The position numbers and the translations under genes were made by a program. Positions 1 to 6,720 of a DNA stretch of 8,927 nucleotides are shown in pieces. The stretch is taken from contig SPDA01000054.1 of NCBI GenBank assembly GCA_004525155.1, positions 1 through 8,927 of the forward strand. The letters run 5' to 3'. Source of the stretch: Spirochaetales bacterium (GTDB lineage: Bacteria; Spirochaetota; Spirochaetia; SPDA01). Every line of letters begins with the position of its first letter. Position 1 is the stretch's first letter. The notes under the pieces were generated by a model that was not told where the DNA came from, made no database searches, and saw only the letters and a list, made by a program, of their open reading frames with translations.

Positions 1-158
1 AGTTCCGTTATGACTTCCGGATGGTCGGCATTCCAAAGCTCAGGACAGATGCCCGGCTTCCAGCCTTTTTTCTGAAGGAAAGTCCCCCACGCGCCGTCCA
101 TGATGAGTACCCGGCCTCCGGATAATGCGTCCCGTATAAGCTGATTCATTTCAGGCAT
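1..158 (-). CDS. Homocysteine S-methyltransferase / MetH-type protein, N-terminal fragment
   Basis: The first about 53 codons of a gene that continues beyond the left edge of the window. The translated N-terminus begins MPEMNQLIRDALSGG and continues with VLIMDGAWGTFLQ, then a GICPELWN-type segment followed by DHPEV. This matches the start of the homocysteine-binding barrel of cobalamin-dependent methionine synthase and related homocysteine methyltransferases, whose usual form is ILDGAMGT followed by CPELWN. Family members move a methyl group to homocysteine in the cytoplasm; the zinc-binding cysteines lie further downstream and cannot be checked. The usual Met of DGAMGT is Trp here. I chose the ATG at 158; an in-frame ATG at 149 is the alternative, and neither has a clear Shine-Dalgarno site. 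The gene diverges from the operon to its right. Whether it is a full MetH or a short stand-alone methyltransferase is not decidable here. Confidence 0.82.
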   Translation of the reverse strand, partial: MPEMNQLIRDALSGGRVLIMDGAWGTFLQKKGWKPGICPELWNADHPEVITE

Positions 159-216
159 GAAGATAACAAAAACATGAAAAATTTACAAGTCCGTGCAGGT
201 TACTGGAGAATTCTGT

Positions 217-245
217 TTGACCTCTGCTTTTTTTCCTTTTATAGT
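217..245 (+). promoter_or_regulatory. Sigma70-type promoter of the repeat-protein/radical SAM operon
   Basis: TTGACC at 217-222 and TATAGT at 240-245 are separated by 17 bases, one mismatch from consensus in each hexamer. The predicted start of transcription near 252 leaves a very short leader before the ATG at 265. It probably drives the whole cluster through the uridine kinase, since no other promoter or terminator is visible between those genes. Confidence 0.65.
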
Positions 246-253
246 GGATTTAT

Positions 254-259
254 AAGGAG
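254..259 (+). promoter_or_regulatory. Ribosome binding site AAGGAG for the ATG at 265
   Basis: AAGGAG lies 5 bases upstream of the ATG at 265 and fixes this as the start. It also rules out the overlapping reading frame that opens at 174, which has no comparable site. Confidence 0.75.
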
Positions 260-264
260 AATCC

Positions 265-1947
265 ATGACAGGGAACGGAAGAAAAGCAGTTTTAGCGCTG
301 ATTTGTTTCTTCGGTGCGGCAATCGGCGCATCCGCCCTCGACGCAAGGCTTCAGTCCGTGGAAATAGACATGGTCCTGCGGACAGACGGTTTCTGCGATG
401 TCTACAACAGTATCGACTGGAGAGTCCGGGGAGGAGAGATGCACGGGTTCTATTTTACCGGCATGGCCATGGAACCCCATTTTGATTTGGACAGGTGTTA
501 CGCGGACCTTGGAAACGAACAGCGGGTTCCCCTGGAAATTAAAAAGCTCGGACCGAAGAATTACGATGTAATTCTCGCGGGGGGCAGGGGTTTTTCCGGT
601 TCCGCTCTTTACTTTCTTCATTACGGCGGCGACCTTTCCGGGGAAGGCTACGCAGGCCTGACGGTTTCCGAAGACCAGGGCGAGCTTTTCTTCTTTGACT
701 GGGCTCCCGTGTCCTGGGAATATGCCATGGATCACAGGACCGTCCGTATCGTGCTGCCCCTTACAATATCCGGAAGTACGGTGGATGAAGGTTTTCTCGA
801 GGAGATCAAATTTCTCACGGAAGAATACGTCAATGCTGAAAATAAAATGGACTTCTACGGTACTCTTGGAGAAGACGGCAATTACTATTTTACCGTGCGC
901 TTTCACCAGGAAAATTTGAAAGCTTATGCGGCCCAGCGGCTCCAGTTCTACATAGCCAGGAGCGCTCTGCTCATGGAATATGAAAAATTATTTGTCAGAG
1001 AAAAAGTTCCCGCAGGAGGGGAGGACGCAGGTACCGCCTCCGCCGGAGGCGGGCAGGCGCCGGAATCTGTAAACCGCTTTGCCGACAGGGATAGACTGCT
1101 GCTGTTTTTCGTTATCCTTGGCGTGCTCGCGGCCGCCGTCCTGCTGTACCTTAAAAAAGTAAGGGGATTCGCCAGGGCCGTGAAAACGGTGGAGGGAATA
1201 AGCTGGGCCGGGGATGACTGGCTGCCGCCCAAACTTCTTGTCGGATCCTACCAGGTGCCGGGAAAGATTCCCCGCGATCTGCACCCAGTGGAAGCTGCCC
1301 TCCTTCTTGAAAAGCCGCTCCCCGCCATTGTCGCGGTCCTGCTGGAGAATCTCAAGGAGCAGGGGATTCTCGAAGTACGGGGAAAAAACCCGCTCGAGGC
1401 AGCCATAATGCCCGGCAAGGTGCCCGCGGAGGAATACGAGGCGGATTTCTGCAAATGTTTTCTCGGGGACGGTACCGTCAATTCCGCAGCGCTCTCCGAT
1501 TTTTTCGAAAAAATGCTCATCAACCTGCAGGAAAAAATCTGGGACTGCGACGTGGAGGCAACGAAGGAATATTATACGAAGCTTTTCGGCATGGCCCCGG
1601 AAAACGAGGGGGTCGAAGAAACGGGGGAGACGGAACCTTCACAGCGTTCCCTTTCCCGCTTCCCAAGGTACTGGTTTTTTTCCCGGACGATATTCCCCCG
1701 CCAGGAAGCCTATGCTTATGAACTGCCTTTCGAGTTTACATCGGATTACAAACAGTTCATGAAGTCCTCATCCTGTTTCCAGGGTTGTTTCACGCCGGGG
1801 GATGTAAAACTGGGCAGTGTGGACGCATGCTATTCGGCCTGCCACAATGCCTGTCACTCGGCCTGCCACAGCGCCTGTCACTCGGCCTGCCACAGCGCCT
1901 GCCATTCGGCCTGTCACTCAGCCTGTGTTTCCGGCGGCGCCCATTGA
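265..1947 (+). CDS. DUF2207-like membrane protein with C-terminal Cys-His-Ser-Ala repeat tail; candidate radical SAM substrate
   Basis: A 560-residue protein. Residues 1-25 form a signal peptide (GRKAVLALICFFGAAIGASA, cleavage likely after ASA). Residues 26 to about 270 form an extracytoplasmic domain rich in beta-type sequence, with an FDWAPVSWE segment. A Gly/Ala/Glu linker precedes one transmembrane helix at about 278-296, followed by KKVRGFAR, so the C-terminal half should be cytoplasmic. Residues about 340-385 (DLHPVEAALLLEKPLPAIVA and on) resemble the winged-helix-like part of DUF2207-type proteins. C504 and C508 (CFQGC) precede a tail from C522 to C554 with nine cysteines exactly four apart: CYSA, CHNA, six CHSA units, then CVSGGAH. 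The next gene, a radical SAM/SPASM maturase, starts inside this stop codon, so I infer the tail is its substrate; that is not shown. A metal-binding tail is the main alternative. The overall layout, not a specific function, is what I recognise. Confidence 0.85.
   Translation: MTGNGRKAVLALICFFGAAIGASALDARLQSVEIDMVLRTDGFCDVYNSIDWRVRGGEMHGFYFTGMAMEPHFDLDRCYADLGNEQRVPLEIKKLGPKNYDVILAGGRGFSGSALYFLHYGGDLSGEGYAGLTVSEDQGELFFFDWAPVSWEYAMDHRTVRIVLPLTISGSTVDEGFLEEIKFLTEEYVNAENKMDFYGTLGEDGNYYFTVRFHQENLKAYAAQRLQFYIARSALLMEYEKLFVREKVPAGGEDAGTASAGGGQAPESVNRFADRDRLLLFFVILGVLAAAVLLYLKKVRGFARAVKTVEGISWAGDDWLPPKLLVGSYQVPGKIPRDLHPVEAALLLEKPLPAIVAVLLENLKEQGILEVRGKNPLEAAIMPGKVPAEEYEADFCKCFLGDGTVNSAALSDFFEKMLINLQEKIWDCDVEATKEYYTKLFGMAPENEGVEETGETEPSQRSLSRFPRYWFFSRTIFPRQEAYAYELPFEFTSDYKQFMKSSSCFQGCFTPGDVKLGSVDACYSACHNACHSACHSACHSACHSACHSACHSACVSGGAH
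1828..1926 (+). repeat. In-frame 12-base (CHSA) tandem repeat with a 24-base higher-order unit
   Basis: Cysteine codons start at 1828, 1840, 1852, 1864, 1876, 1888, 1900, 1912 and 1924, giving a strict 12-base period. The segments 1852-1875 and 1876-1899 are identical 24-base copies, each encoding CHSACHSA with the first serine as TCG and the second as AGC. The later copies drift at synonymous positions (TCA, CAT, TGC/TGT) while the residues stay fixed. This suggests growth by 24-base duplication plus selection on the peptide. The array is coding and has no spacers. Confidence 0.9.
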
Positions 1948-3245
1948 AGATACGGGAACTTCGCTGGGTGGATGATTTTTTCTCAGCTGTGCGCAGGCAC
2001 GTTTTCCTGCGGGAGGAAGACCTGGTACTTATTCTGCCTCCCAACCGCGTGTACAAGGTAAACGATACCGGTTTCCGGCTCATAAAGTGCCTGCTTGAGG
2101 GAGGCCGTGCGGTCGATTTGCCTGCCGAAACCCCGGAACAGGTCCGTGACCTCGGTGCTTTTTTCCGAGGTATCAGAAATCTTATAGAAAATGATCCTGC
2201 CGTCGCGGGGCCCGGAATCGAATCGGTGCCCTATACTTTTGATTATACCTCTCTTCCCGTGTTGGGGGAGATTGCCGTCACCTACCGGTGCAACAACCGC
2301 TGCAGGTTCTGCTATGTGGGGAACAACAGCGATCCGGGACCCGAGATGAGCGGGGACGAGATAAAAAAAATTATCATGACCTTCCGGGAAGAAGCGAAAA
2401 TTCCGTTTTTTTCCTTTACCGGGGGCGAGCCTCTGCTGCGCAGAGACCTGGAAGAATTTATTGCTTTTGCCGGTACAGCGGAGCTCTCCGTAAACCTCGT
2501 ATCAAACGGCACCCTGGCGGATAGACCGAGGGCGAAAAGTCTCTTCCACAGCGGGCTTCGGACCGCACAGGTGAGTGTGGAAGCTCCGGACCGGGAGACG
2601 CACGACTTCCTGTCCGCGGTTCCAGGTTCCTTCGACAAAACCATCGCGGGCATAGACGCGCTTAAGAGCGCGGGTATCTCCGTGCAGACAAACACGACCA
2701 TTACAGCCGCCAACGTGTCCAGGGCGGCGGAAATGCCCGAATTCCTCGAAGGCCTGGGAATTACCCGGTTTGCCATGAATCTCTTTATCCCAGTCGGTAC
2801 GGGGCGGGAAAACGGAGATCTGTTTTTCAGTTATTCCGGGATTGGACCTGTCATCGAAGCGGTCCGCAGACAGGCAGCCTCGAGGAACATGACTTTTTAC
2901 TGGTATTCACCGGTGCCTCATTGCCATTACAATCCACTGGCCAGAGGGCTCGGCAACAAATCCTGCGCTGCCATGGATGGACTTATTTCCGTGTCGCCGA
3001 CGGGGGATGTTCTTCCCTGTTCCTCTTATCCGCTGCCCCTGGGCAACCTTCTCGAGAGTGATTTCAGATCCGTCTGGTTTTCTGAAAAAGCAGCCCATTT
3101 CAAGCAGAAACACTATGCAGCAGAGGCCTGTACATCCTGTTCGAAATTCATCGCCTGCCAGGGAGCCTGCCCCCTGTACTGGAATTATGCCGGTACCGGA
3201 GAAATCCGCCCGCAGGCAACGTGTAAAGGAGGAAACATGCCGTGA
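1944..3245 (+). CDS. Radical SAM/SPASM peptide maturase with N-terminal PqqD-like recognition domain
   Basis: A cytoplasmic iron-sulfur enzyme expected to modify a peptide using S-adenosylmethionine. From the TTG at 1944 it has 433 residues. Residues about 18-85 (VFLREEDLVLILPPNRVYKV, then NDTGF, LLEGG and a helical end) resemble a PqqD-like RiPP recognition element. C116-x3-C120-x2-C123 (CNNRCRFC) is the radical SAM cluster motif and GGE at 160-162 is the SAM-binding motif. The SPASM region has C341, C359, C396-x2-C399-x5-C405-x3-C409 and C427, the standard seven cysteines for two auxiliary clusters. The frame opens as far back as 1785, but that extension would be the repeat DNA read out of frame as GLPQRLSL-type sequence. 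The TTG overlaps the upstream TGA (TTGA) and starts just before the recognition domain, so translational coupling is likely. The adjacent CHSA tail is the obvious candidate substrate. The chemistry (thioether or other linkage) cannot be read from sequence. Confidence 0.9.
   Translation: MKIRELRWVDDFFSAVRRHVFLREEDLVLILPPNRVYKVNDTGFRLIKCLLEGGRAVDLPAETPEQVRDLGAFFRGIRNLIENDPAVAGPGIESVPYTFDYTSLPVLGEIAVTYRCNNRCRFCYVGNNSDPGPEMSGDEIKKIIMTFREEAKIPFFSFTGGEPLLRRDLEEFIAFAGTAELSVNLVSNGTLADRPRAKSLFHSGLRTAQVSVEAPDRETHDFLSAVPGSFDKTIAGIDALKSAGISVQTNTTITAANVSRAAEMPEFLEGLGITRFAMNLFIPVGTGRENGDLFFSYSGIGPVIEAVRRQAASRNMTFYWYSPVPHCHYNPLARGLGNKSCAAMDGLISVSPTGDVLPCSSYPLPLGNLLESDFRSVWFSEKAAHFKQKHYAAEACTSCSKFIACQGACPLYWNYAGTGEIRPQATCKGGNMP
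3225..3232 (+). promoter_or_regulatory. Strong ribosome binding site AAAGGAGG for the GTG at 3242
   Basis: AAAGGAGG lies 9 bases before the GTG at 3242, inside the end of the maturase gene. It supports the GTG start; the nearby ATG at 3237 is in the maturase frame and leads straight to its stop codon. Confidence 0.75.
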
Positions 3246-4126
3246 AATTGAAGTTTTTAATTCCTGGTCTGCCTCTTTCCCTTCGCCTGCCGCTTTTTTA
3301 CCTTGTTGAGGCGCTCGGTGTTTTTGTCCAGCTTGTTCTCGGCAGGGGAGTATTGGGCTCCCTGATAATGATTGCCGGGCTTTTCCTTGTATTTGCAAAA
3401 AACTATTCGAACAAGCCGATGGATACGGGCCTCGAAGACTGGCTCCCCGTTTCCATGGATGAGTTTTCCCGGATTCAATCGAACCTGACGGCGGTGAAAA
3501 CGGTGAAGTATCCCAGTCTGTACAGGCTGCGGTTCGGCTGTCTCGTGGACATCCTGCTCGTGGCGCTGGCTGCCGCCGGCCTGTTCTTCCTCCGGAGCCT
3601 GTGGTTCCTGCTTGTGGTCCTCGATATTTTCATTGTCACTTTTCCCCTGTTTTATTCGGGCGTGGTCAAGCTATGGACTCCGCAGGAACTCAAACTCAAA
3701 ATGGAAGGTTTCAAGGATCTCGCATTTGCCGCGGAGGAGGCGGGAAAGGAGATAGTAGTTACGCCGTATCTGCGTTTTGACAAGGACAAGGAGGGAAAGA
3801 TGATTCCCGAAGACCTGCGGTTCATGGTCGAACTTCGAAGGAACCCGCCGGACCTCCTCGGAGCACAGTTCCAGACCGCGGTAAACAAGGGACCCAACGG
3901 GCAGGTGCCTTACATGTACGCGGTGTACATATGCAAGGGTACCGGGCCCTCATATAAAAGCATTAAAGGAAAAAATTTCGGCAGGTTTCTCAAGGAACCC
4001 ACAGACAAGGAAGATTACAGCACCGTTGTCATCCGGCAGGCGACAGAGGCCGGCGGTTACCACACGAAAACGGCGGACTGTCTCGAGCTGTTCAACATGG
4101 TGGTCGATAGAATGAAAAGCGTGTAG
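3242..4126 (+). CDS. Four-helix membrane protein of unknown function, coupled to the maturase
   Basis: I do not recognise the family of this 294-residue protein. Hydrophobic stretches at about 16-33, 36-53, 99-117 and 119-138 suggest two helical hairpins in the cytoplasmic membrane. They are separated by a polar loop at about 54-95 (containing DWLPVSMDEF) and followed by a soluble domain from about 147 to 294. No protease, ABC transporter, nucleotide-binding or metal-binding motif is visible. The GTG start overlaps the maturase stop (GTGA) and has a strong Shine-Dalgarno site, so the two are very likely made together. By position it could anchor, assemble, export or sense the modified repeat protein, but this rests only on context. 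The only cysteines are C100 in a helix and two in the soluble part, so it is not an obvious substrate itself. Confidence 0.8.
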   Translation: MKLKFLIPGLPLSLRLPLFYLVEALGVFVQLVLGRGVLGSLIMIAGLFLVFAKNYSNKPMDTGLEDWLPVSMDEFSRIQSNLTAVKTVKYPSLYRLRFGCLVDILLVALAAAGLFFLRSLWFLLVVLDIFIVTFPLFYSGVVKLWTPQELKLKMEGFKDLAFAAEEAGKEIVVTPYLRFDKDKEGKMIPEDLRFMVELRRNPPDLLGAQFQTAVNKGPNGQVPYMYAVYICKGTGPSYKSIKGKNFGRFLKEPTDKEDYSTVVIRQATEAGGYHTKTADCLELFNMVVDRMKSV

Positions 4127-4139
4127 GCGGGCGAATATC

Positions 4140-4757
4140 ATGACAAAAAACGAGATTAAAATAATCGGCATCTGCGGTGGTTCCGGTTCCGGAAAAACTA
4201 CAATCGTGAACGAAATCGCGCAGACTGTTTCGGATTTTATCGTGATACCCCAGGACAATTACTACAAGTCGGCCGAATATATGTCAAACCGCAACATAAC
4301 AGCCTTTAATTTTGACCACCCCGACGCTTTTGACAACGAGCTGCTTTTAAAACACCTCCGCCTGCTGAAGCGGTTCAAACCGATAGAAATGCCGGAGTAC
4401 GATTTTGTCCGCCACAGGAGAAAGGAAACCACCATTACCGTCTCTCCCCGGAAGGTGGTCATTTTCGACGGAATAATGATATTCGTGAACAGGGAAATAC
4501 GGGAACTGCTTGATTTGAAAATTTACGTGGACACGCCGGATGATATCCGGTTTATCCGCCGGCTTCAGAGGGATATCAACGAAAGGGGAAGAACACTGGA
4601 ATCCGTCATTACCCAGTATATGGAAGTGGTGCGTCCCGGTCACTTCCAGTTTGTCGAACCGACCAAGGCCTTTGCCGACATTATCATACCGGAAGGGGGA
4701 AGAAACGAACGTGCCCTTCAGGTGCTCGTGTCTTTCATCCGCCAGATTGTGGGATAA
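4140..4757 (+). CDS. udk: Uridine kinase
   Basis: A cytoplasmic pyrimidine-salvage enzyme that phosphorylates uridine (and usually cytidine) with ATP or GTP to give the monophosphate. The 205-residue length is normal for the family. The P-loop GGSGSGKTT is at residues 13-21, followed by the family signatures QDNYYK, FDHPDAFD, PEYDF with a nearby basic RHRRK, and FVEPTKAFADIIIPEGG near the end. The lid-type segment RRLQRDINERGR is present. The usual FEGI motif reads FDGI here, a conservative change. The gene begins 13 bases after the membrane-protein gene with only a weak Shine-Dalgarno match, so it probably rides on the same transcript, although its housekeeping role suggests no functional link to the modification cassette. 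It ends 3 bases from a convergent gene. Confidence 0.93.
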   Translation: MTKNEIKIIGICGGSGSGKTTIVNEIAQTVSDFIVIPQDNYYKSAEYMSNRNITAFNFDHPDAFDNELLLKHLRLLKRFKPIEMPEYDFVRHRRKETTITVSPRKVVIFDGIMIFVNREIRELLDLKIYVDTPDDIRFIRRLQRDINERGRTLESVITQYMEVVRPGHFQFVEPTKAFADIIIPEGGRNERALQVLVSFIRQIVG

Positions 4758-4760
4758 ATT

Positions 4761-5744
4761 TCAGTCCTCGGGCAGAATCATTCTCTGCAGCTCTACACCC
4801 TCAAATTGCCCCGCTTTGATAAAGCATTTCCTCATGCCGGGCGGAATATGACCCGCTATTCTTTCCGTAAGATAAAAATTGCCAGGCGGCACGTATTTTT
4901 TCCCGAGGTGAAACATGAAATTAATGGTATCTGCGACGATATTTCCCGTATCTCCCCGTTTTTTGTATACCGTATTGCCGATATCGAGCGCTATTCTGAA
5001 GGAGACAAGAGTGCTGAAACTGAAATCTTCGACGCTTATCATCGTTCTATTGAGGATAAGACGGTAGCTTGCGAGTATGGCGTCGGCTGTCTCGCCGTCA
5101 TAGGGAAAAAGGATTATGCCGCCGAATTCACCCCAGAGCCAGACATTTCCCTGGAGGGGCTCAACGCATTTTTTTATGAAGGTATGAAAATCGCCGCTCA
5201 CCTTGCTCAGGTGGACTTTGCCCGATTTGTTTTTCCATTCGTAGGTCAAATCCAGTTCCACGAACATGAAACAGAAGGTATATTCGGTTTCCTGGCGGAT
5301 ATTCTTCCAATCTCTGCCTGACAATAACAGGTTAAGCCCGCCCGAATCGGCTTTATTCGCATCCTCTTCCGCGTCTTCGTTTTTCTGCCAGGATGCCACT
5401 CTTGAAAGACGTTTCGCGCCGATACCGGAGTTGAGGATCGCTTTACCGATATAATCAGAAGCGCCGTCGTGGAAAAGAAGGGCAGGGTCGGATATTTTGC
5501 CCGCCGGATCGATTATGCCCCAGGTGTGCCCTTTCTTCTTGGCCAGGGCTGTTAGAATTTTCTTTACTGCAGCCGCATCGAGCTTTGAGATATCCACGTA
5601 GATCAGATCCGGGGAACCGTTGTTTTTAAGAAATTTATTCAATTCTTTAATTGAAAGTGCGGAGAAAGCGAAATTTTTAAGACGGTTTACTGATTCCAGT
5701 TTTTTTATAAGGGTGCGGTTATCGGAAAAAAGATTGAAGGTCAT
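4761..5744 (-). CDS. Receiver-like plus degenerate nucleotidyl-cyclase-like protein
   Basis: A 327-residue soluble protein, probably regulatory. Residues 1 to about 105 have the outline of a response-regulator receiver: NLFSDN near D8, LIYVDIS with D51 at the phosphoacceptor-like place, and GASDYIGKAI with K101. The paired acidic residues of a true receiver are not evident, so it may be a pseudo-receiver. An acidic linker (EDAEEDANKAD) leads to a second domain at about 155-327 that follows a class III nucleotidyl cyclase: FVELDLTYEW, LWGEFGGIILFP in place of the usual GDG, then FRIALDIG and GNIVADTINF. The second metal-binding aspartate and the transition-state Asn/Arg pattern look lost, so I infer no catalysis. 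Its ATG overlaps the stop of the upstream gene (ATGA), and with only a weak Shine-Dalgarno site of its own it is likely translationally coupled. Domain calls are by eye. Confidence 0.75.
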   Translation of the reverse strand: MTFNLFSDNRTLIKKLESVNRLKNFAFSALSIKELNKFLKNNGSPDLIYVDISKLDAAAVKKILTALAKKKGHTWGIIDPAGKISDPALLFHDGASDYIGKAILNSGIGAKRLSRVASWQKNEDAEEDANKADSGGLNLLLSGRDWKNIRQETEYTFCFMFVELDLTYEWKNKSGKVHLSKVSGDFHTFIKKCVEPLQGNVWLWGEFGGIILFPYDGETADAILASYRLILNRTMISVEDFSFSTLVSFRIALDIGNTVYKKRGDTGNIVADTINFMFHLGKKYVPPGNFYLTERIAGHIPPGMRKCFIKAGQFEGVELQRMILPED

Positions 5745-6667
5745 ATATTTTCCCAGCCCAGGCGGTAATAAAAAAATTCGCTGTGCGCCTTCGCCTCAGT
5801 CGGCTTAAACTTGCGCACGACGAATTCATCCAGCATTACTTTTACCACCGGACTTATGGTTATGGTATCCGGTTTCGTGTGATTGGACTCGATTTCCATT
5901 ACCCGCTTGACCGTATCGCTCCTCGTCAGTTCCTCCTCGTTCTCCGTATAGTCGAAAGGCCCGGAATGCACCGCGATTCTGACCTGGAGGGGCTTGTCCA
6001 GTATGTTTTGTGTAAGATTATATATGTAGAGTTCATGAATTATTTCCATGGCGGAAAGGGCGGCGAGAAGATGTTTGTTGGAAAAGAAAAAAGCCACGAG
6101 CCCTCCGTCCCCCTCCCAGGACCAGATACGGCCGTTTCTTTTATTCGATGCGGTATAGACAATGCTTCGCAGGTTTTCATAGGTTTTTTGGGCGATTTCT
6201 GCCGAATGCCTGCGGACAAGCTCCGAATTGCCGACTATGTCGATCCGCAGAAAACTGACAATATATTCAATTCCATTTCGCAGGGCGCCCCAATTCCGTG
6301 TATACCTGAACGCCGGGTTGTCTATGAACATCCTGTTCTCCCTGTCGTAGAGAAATCCGAGTTCATACATGCCGCGGACAACGTCGTCAATAAAAAAGAC
6401 AGGGTATTTTCTTCCCATGAGACCGGTATCCTGCATTTCTATGAGGAGTGCGACAAATTCCGGAAAATGATCGCCCGCTATCATGTCGGAAACAATCTGC
6501 CGGGCTACATGACGGTTGGAGACCGCGAGACCTTCCGGAATCCCCGTCTGCCTGTGGATATCGTATCCAGGAATGACTTGCTTGGCCAGCATGCACATAA
6601 TCTGGGTGTCCATGGACTGAATGAGGGACTTGACGCACATGGAGGAAAGTCTTTCCGATATCCTCAT
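5741..6667 (-). CDS. Class III nucleotidyl-cyclase-like domain protein
   Basis: A 308-residue soluble protein from the ATG at 6667, preceded by AAGGA at 6675-6679 with 7-base spacing; the TTG at 6670 is a poorer start. Residues 1 to about 130 are mainly helical and unrecognised. Residues about 135-308 resemble an adenylate/guanylate cyclase catalytic domain: FLRIDIVGNS with D143 at the first metal site, WSWEGDGGLVAFFF with D187 at the second, and VRIAVHSGPF for the following core strand. After that, the usual NxxAR region is replaced by a SDTVKRVMEIES stretch, so substrate and transition-state residues are unclear. It could make cyclic nucleotides or serve only as a sensor or scaffold. It is the first gene of a two-gene operon with the more degenerate cyclase-like protein downstream. 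The two may form a heterodimer, as class III domains work as dimers; this is inference. Confidence 0.78.
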   Translation of the reverse strand: MRISERLSSMCVKSLIQSMDTQIMCMLAKQVIPGYDIHRQTGIPEGLAVSNRHVARQIVSDMIAGDHFPEFVALLIEMQDTGLMGRKYPVFFIDDVVRGMYELGFLYDRENRMFIDNPAFRYTRNWGALRNGIEYIVSFLRIDIVGNSELVRRHSAEIAQKTYENLRSIVYTASNKRNGRIWSWEGDGGLVAFFFSNKHLLAALSAMEIIHELYIYNLTQNILDKPLQVRIAVHSGPFDYTENEEELTRSDTVKRVMEIESNHTKPDTITISPVVKVMLDEFVVRKFKPTEAKAHSEFFYYRLGWENI

Positions 6668-6691
6668 CAATAATTCCTTGTGGTTTATTGC

Positions 6692-6720
6692 ATTAAAATA
6701 AGGATTACGGAAAAAGTCAA
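6692..6720 (-). promoter_or_regulatory. Sigma70-type promoter of the cyclase-like operon
   Basis: Read on the minus strand, TTGACT (6720-6715) and TTTAAT (6697-6692) are separated by 17 bases, one mismatch from consensus in each. Transcription would begin near 6685 and give a leader of under 20 bases before the AAGGA site and the ATG at 6667. Confidence 0.6.

Noticed and set aside
160..195. Minus-strand promoter TTGTAA-N17-TATCTT for the methyltransferase gene
   Set aside because: Both hexamers are poor and the -10 would abut the ATG at 158, leaving no leader; too weak to list as a feature.
292..906. Minus-strand open frame of 204 codons opposite the repeat-protein gene
   Set aside because: The plus-strand gene has a promoter, AAGGAG site and signal peptide; the antisense frame has none of these.
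1828..1926. CRISPR-like or intergenic tandem repeat
   Set aside because: The repeats are contiguous with no spacers, keep frame exactly with a 12-base period, and encode a conserved residue pattern in a good gene.
1828..1926. Multihaem or His-Xaa-Ser repeat protein
   Set aside because: There is no CxxCH motif, and the period is four residues with Cys invariant, unlike the three-residue His-x-Ser pattern.
1785..1943. N-terminal extension of the maturase frame back to the TTG at 1785 or the ATG at 1827
   Set aside because: It would translate the CHSA repeat DNA out of frame into GLPQRLSL-like repeats; the conserved PqqD-like region begins only after 1944, where a TTG overlaps the upstream stop.
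4806..5321. Plus-strand open frame of 171 codons opposite the second cyclase-like gene
   Set aside because: There is no credible start or motif; it lies wholly inside the better supported minus-strand gene.
5783..6673. Long plus-strand open frame of 296 codons opposite the cyclase-like gene
   Set aside because: It is the antisense shadow of the minus-strand gene, which has a promoter, Shine-Dalgarno site, coupling to the next gene and recognisable cyclase-like motifs; the plus frame shows no domain pattern.
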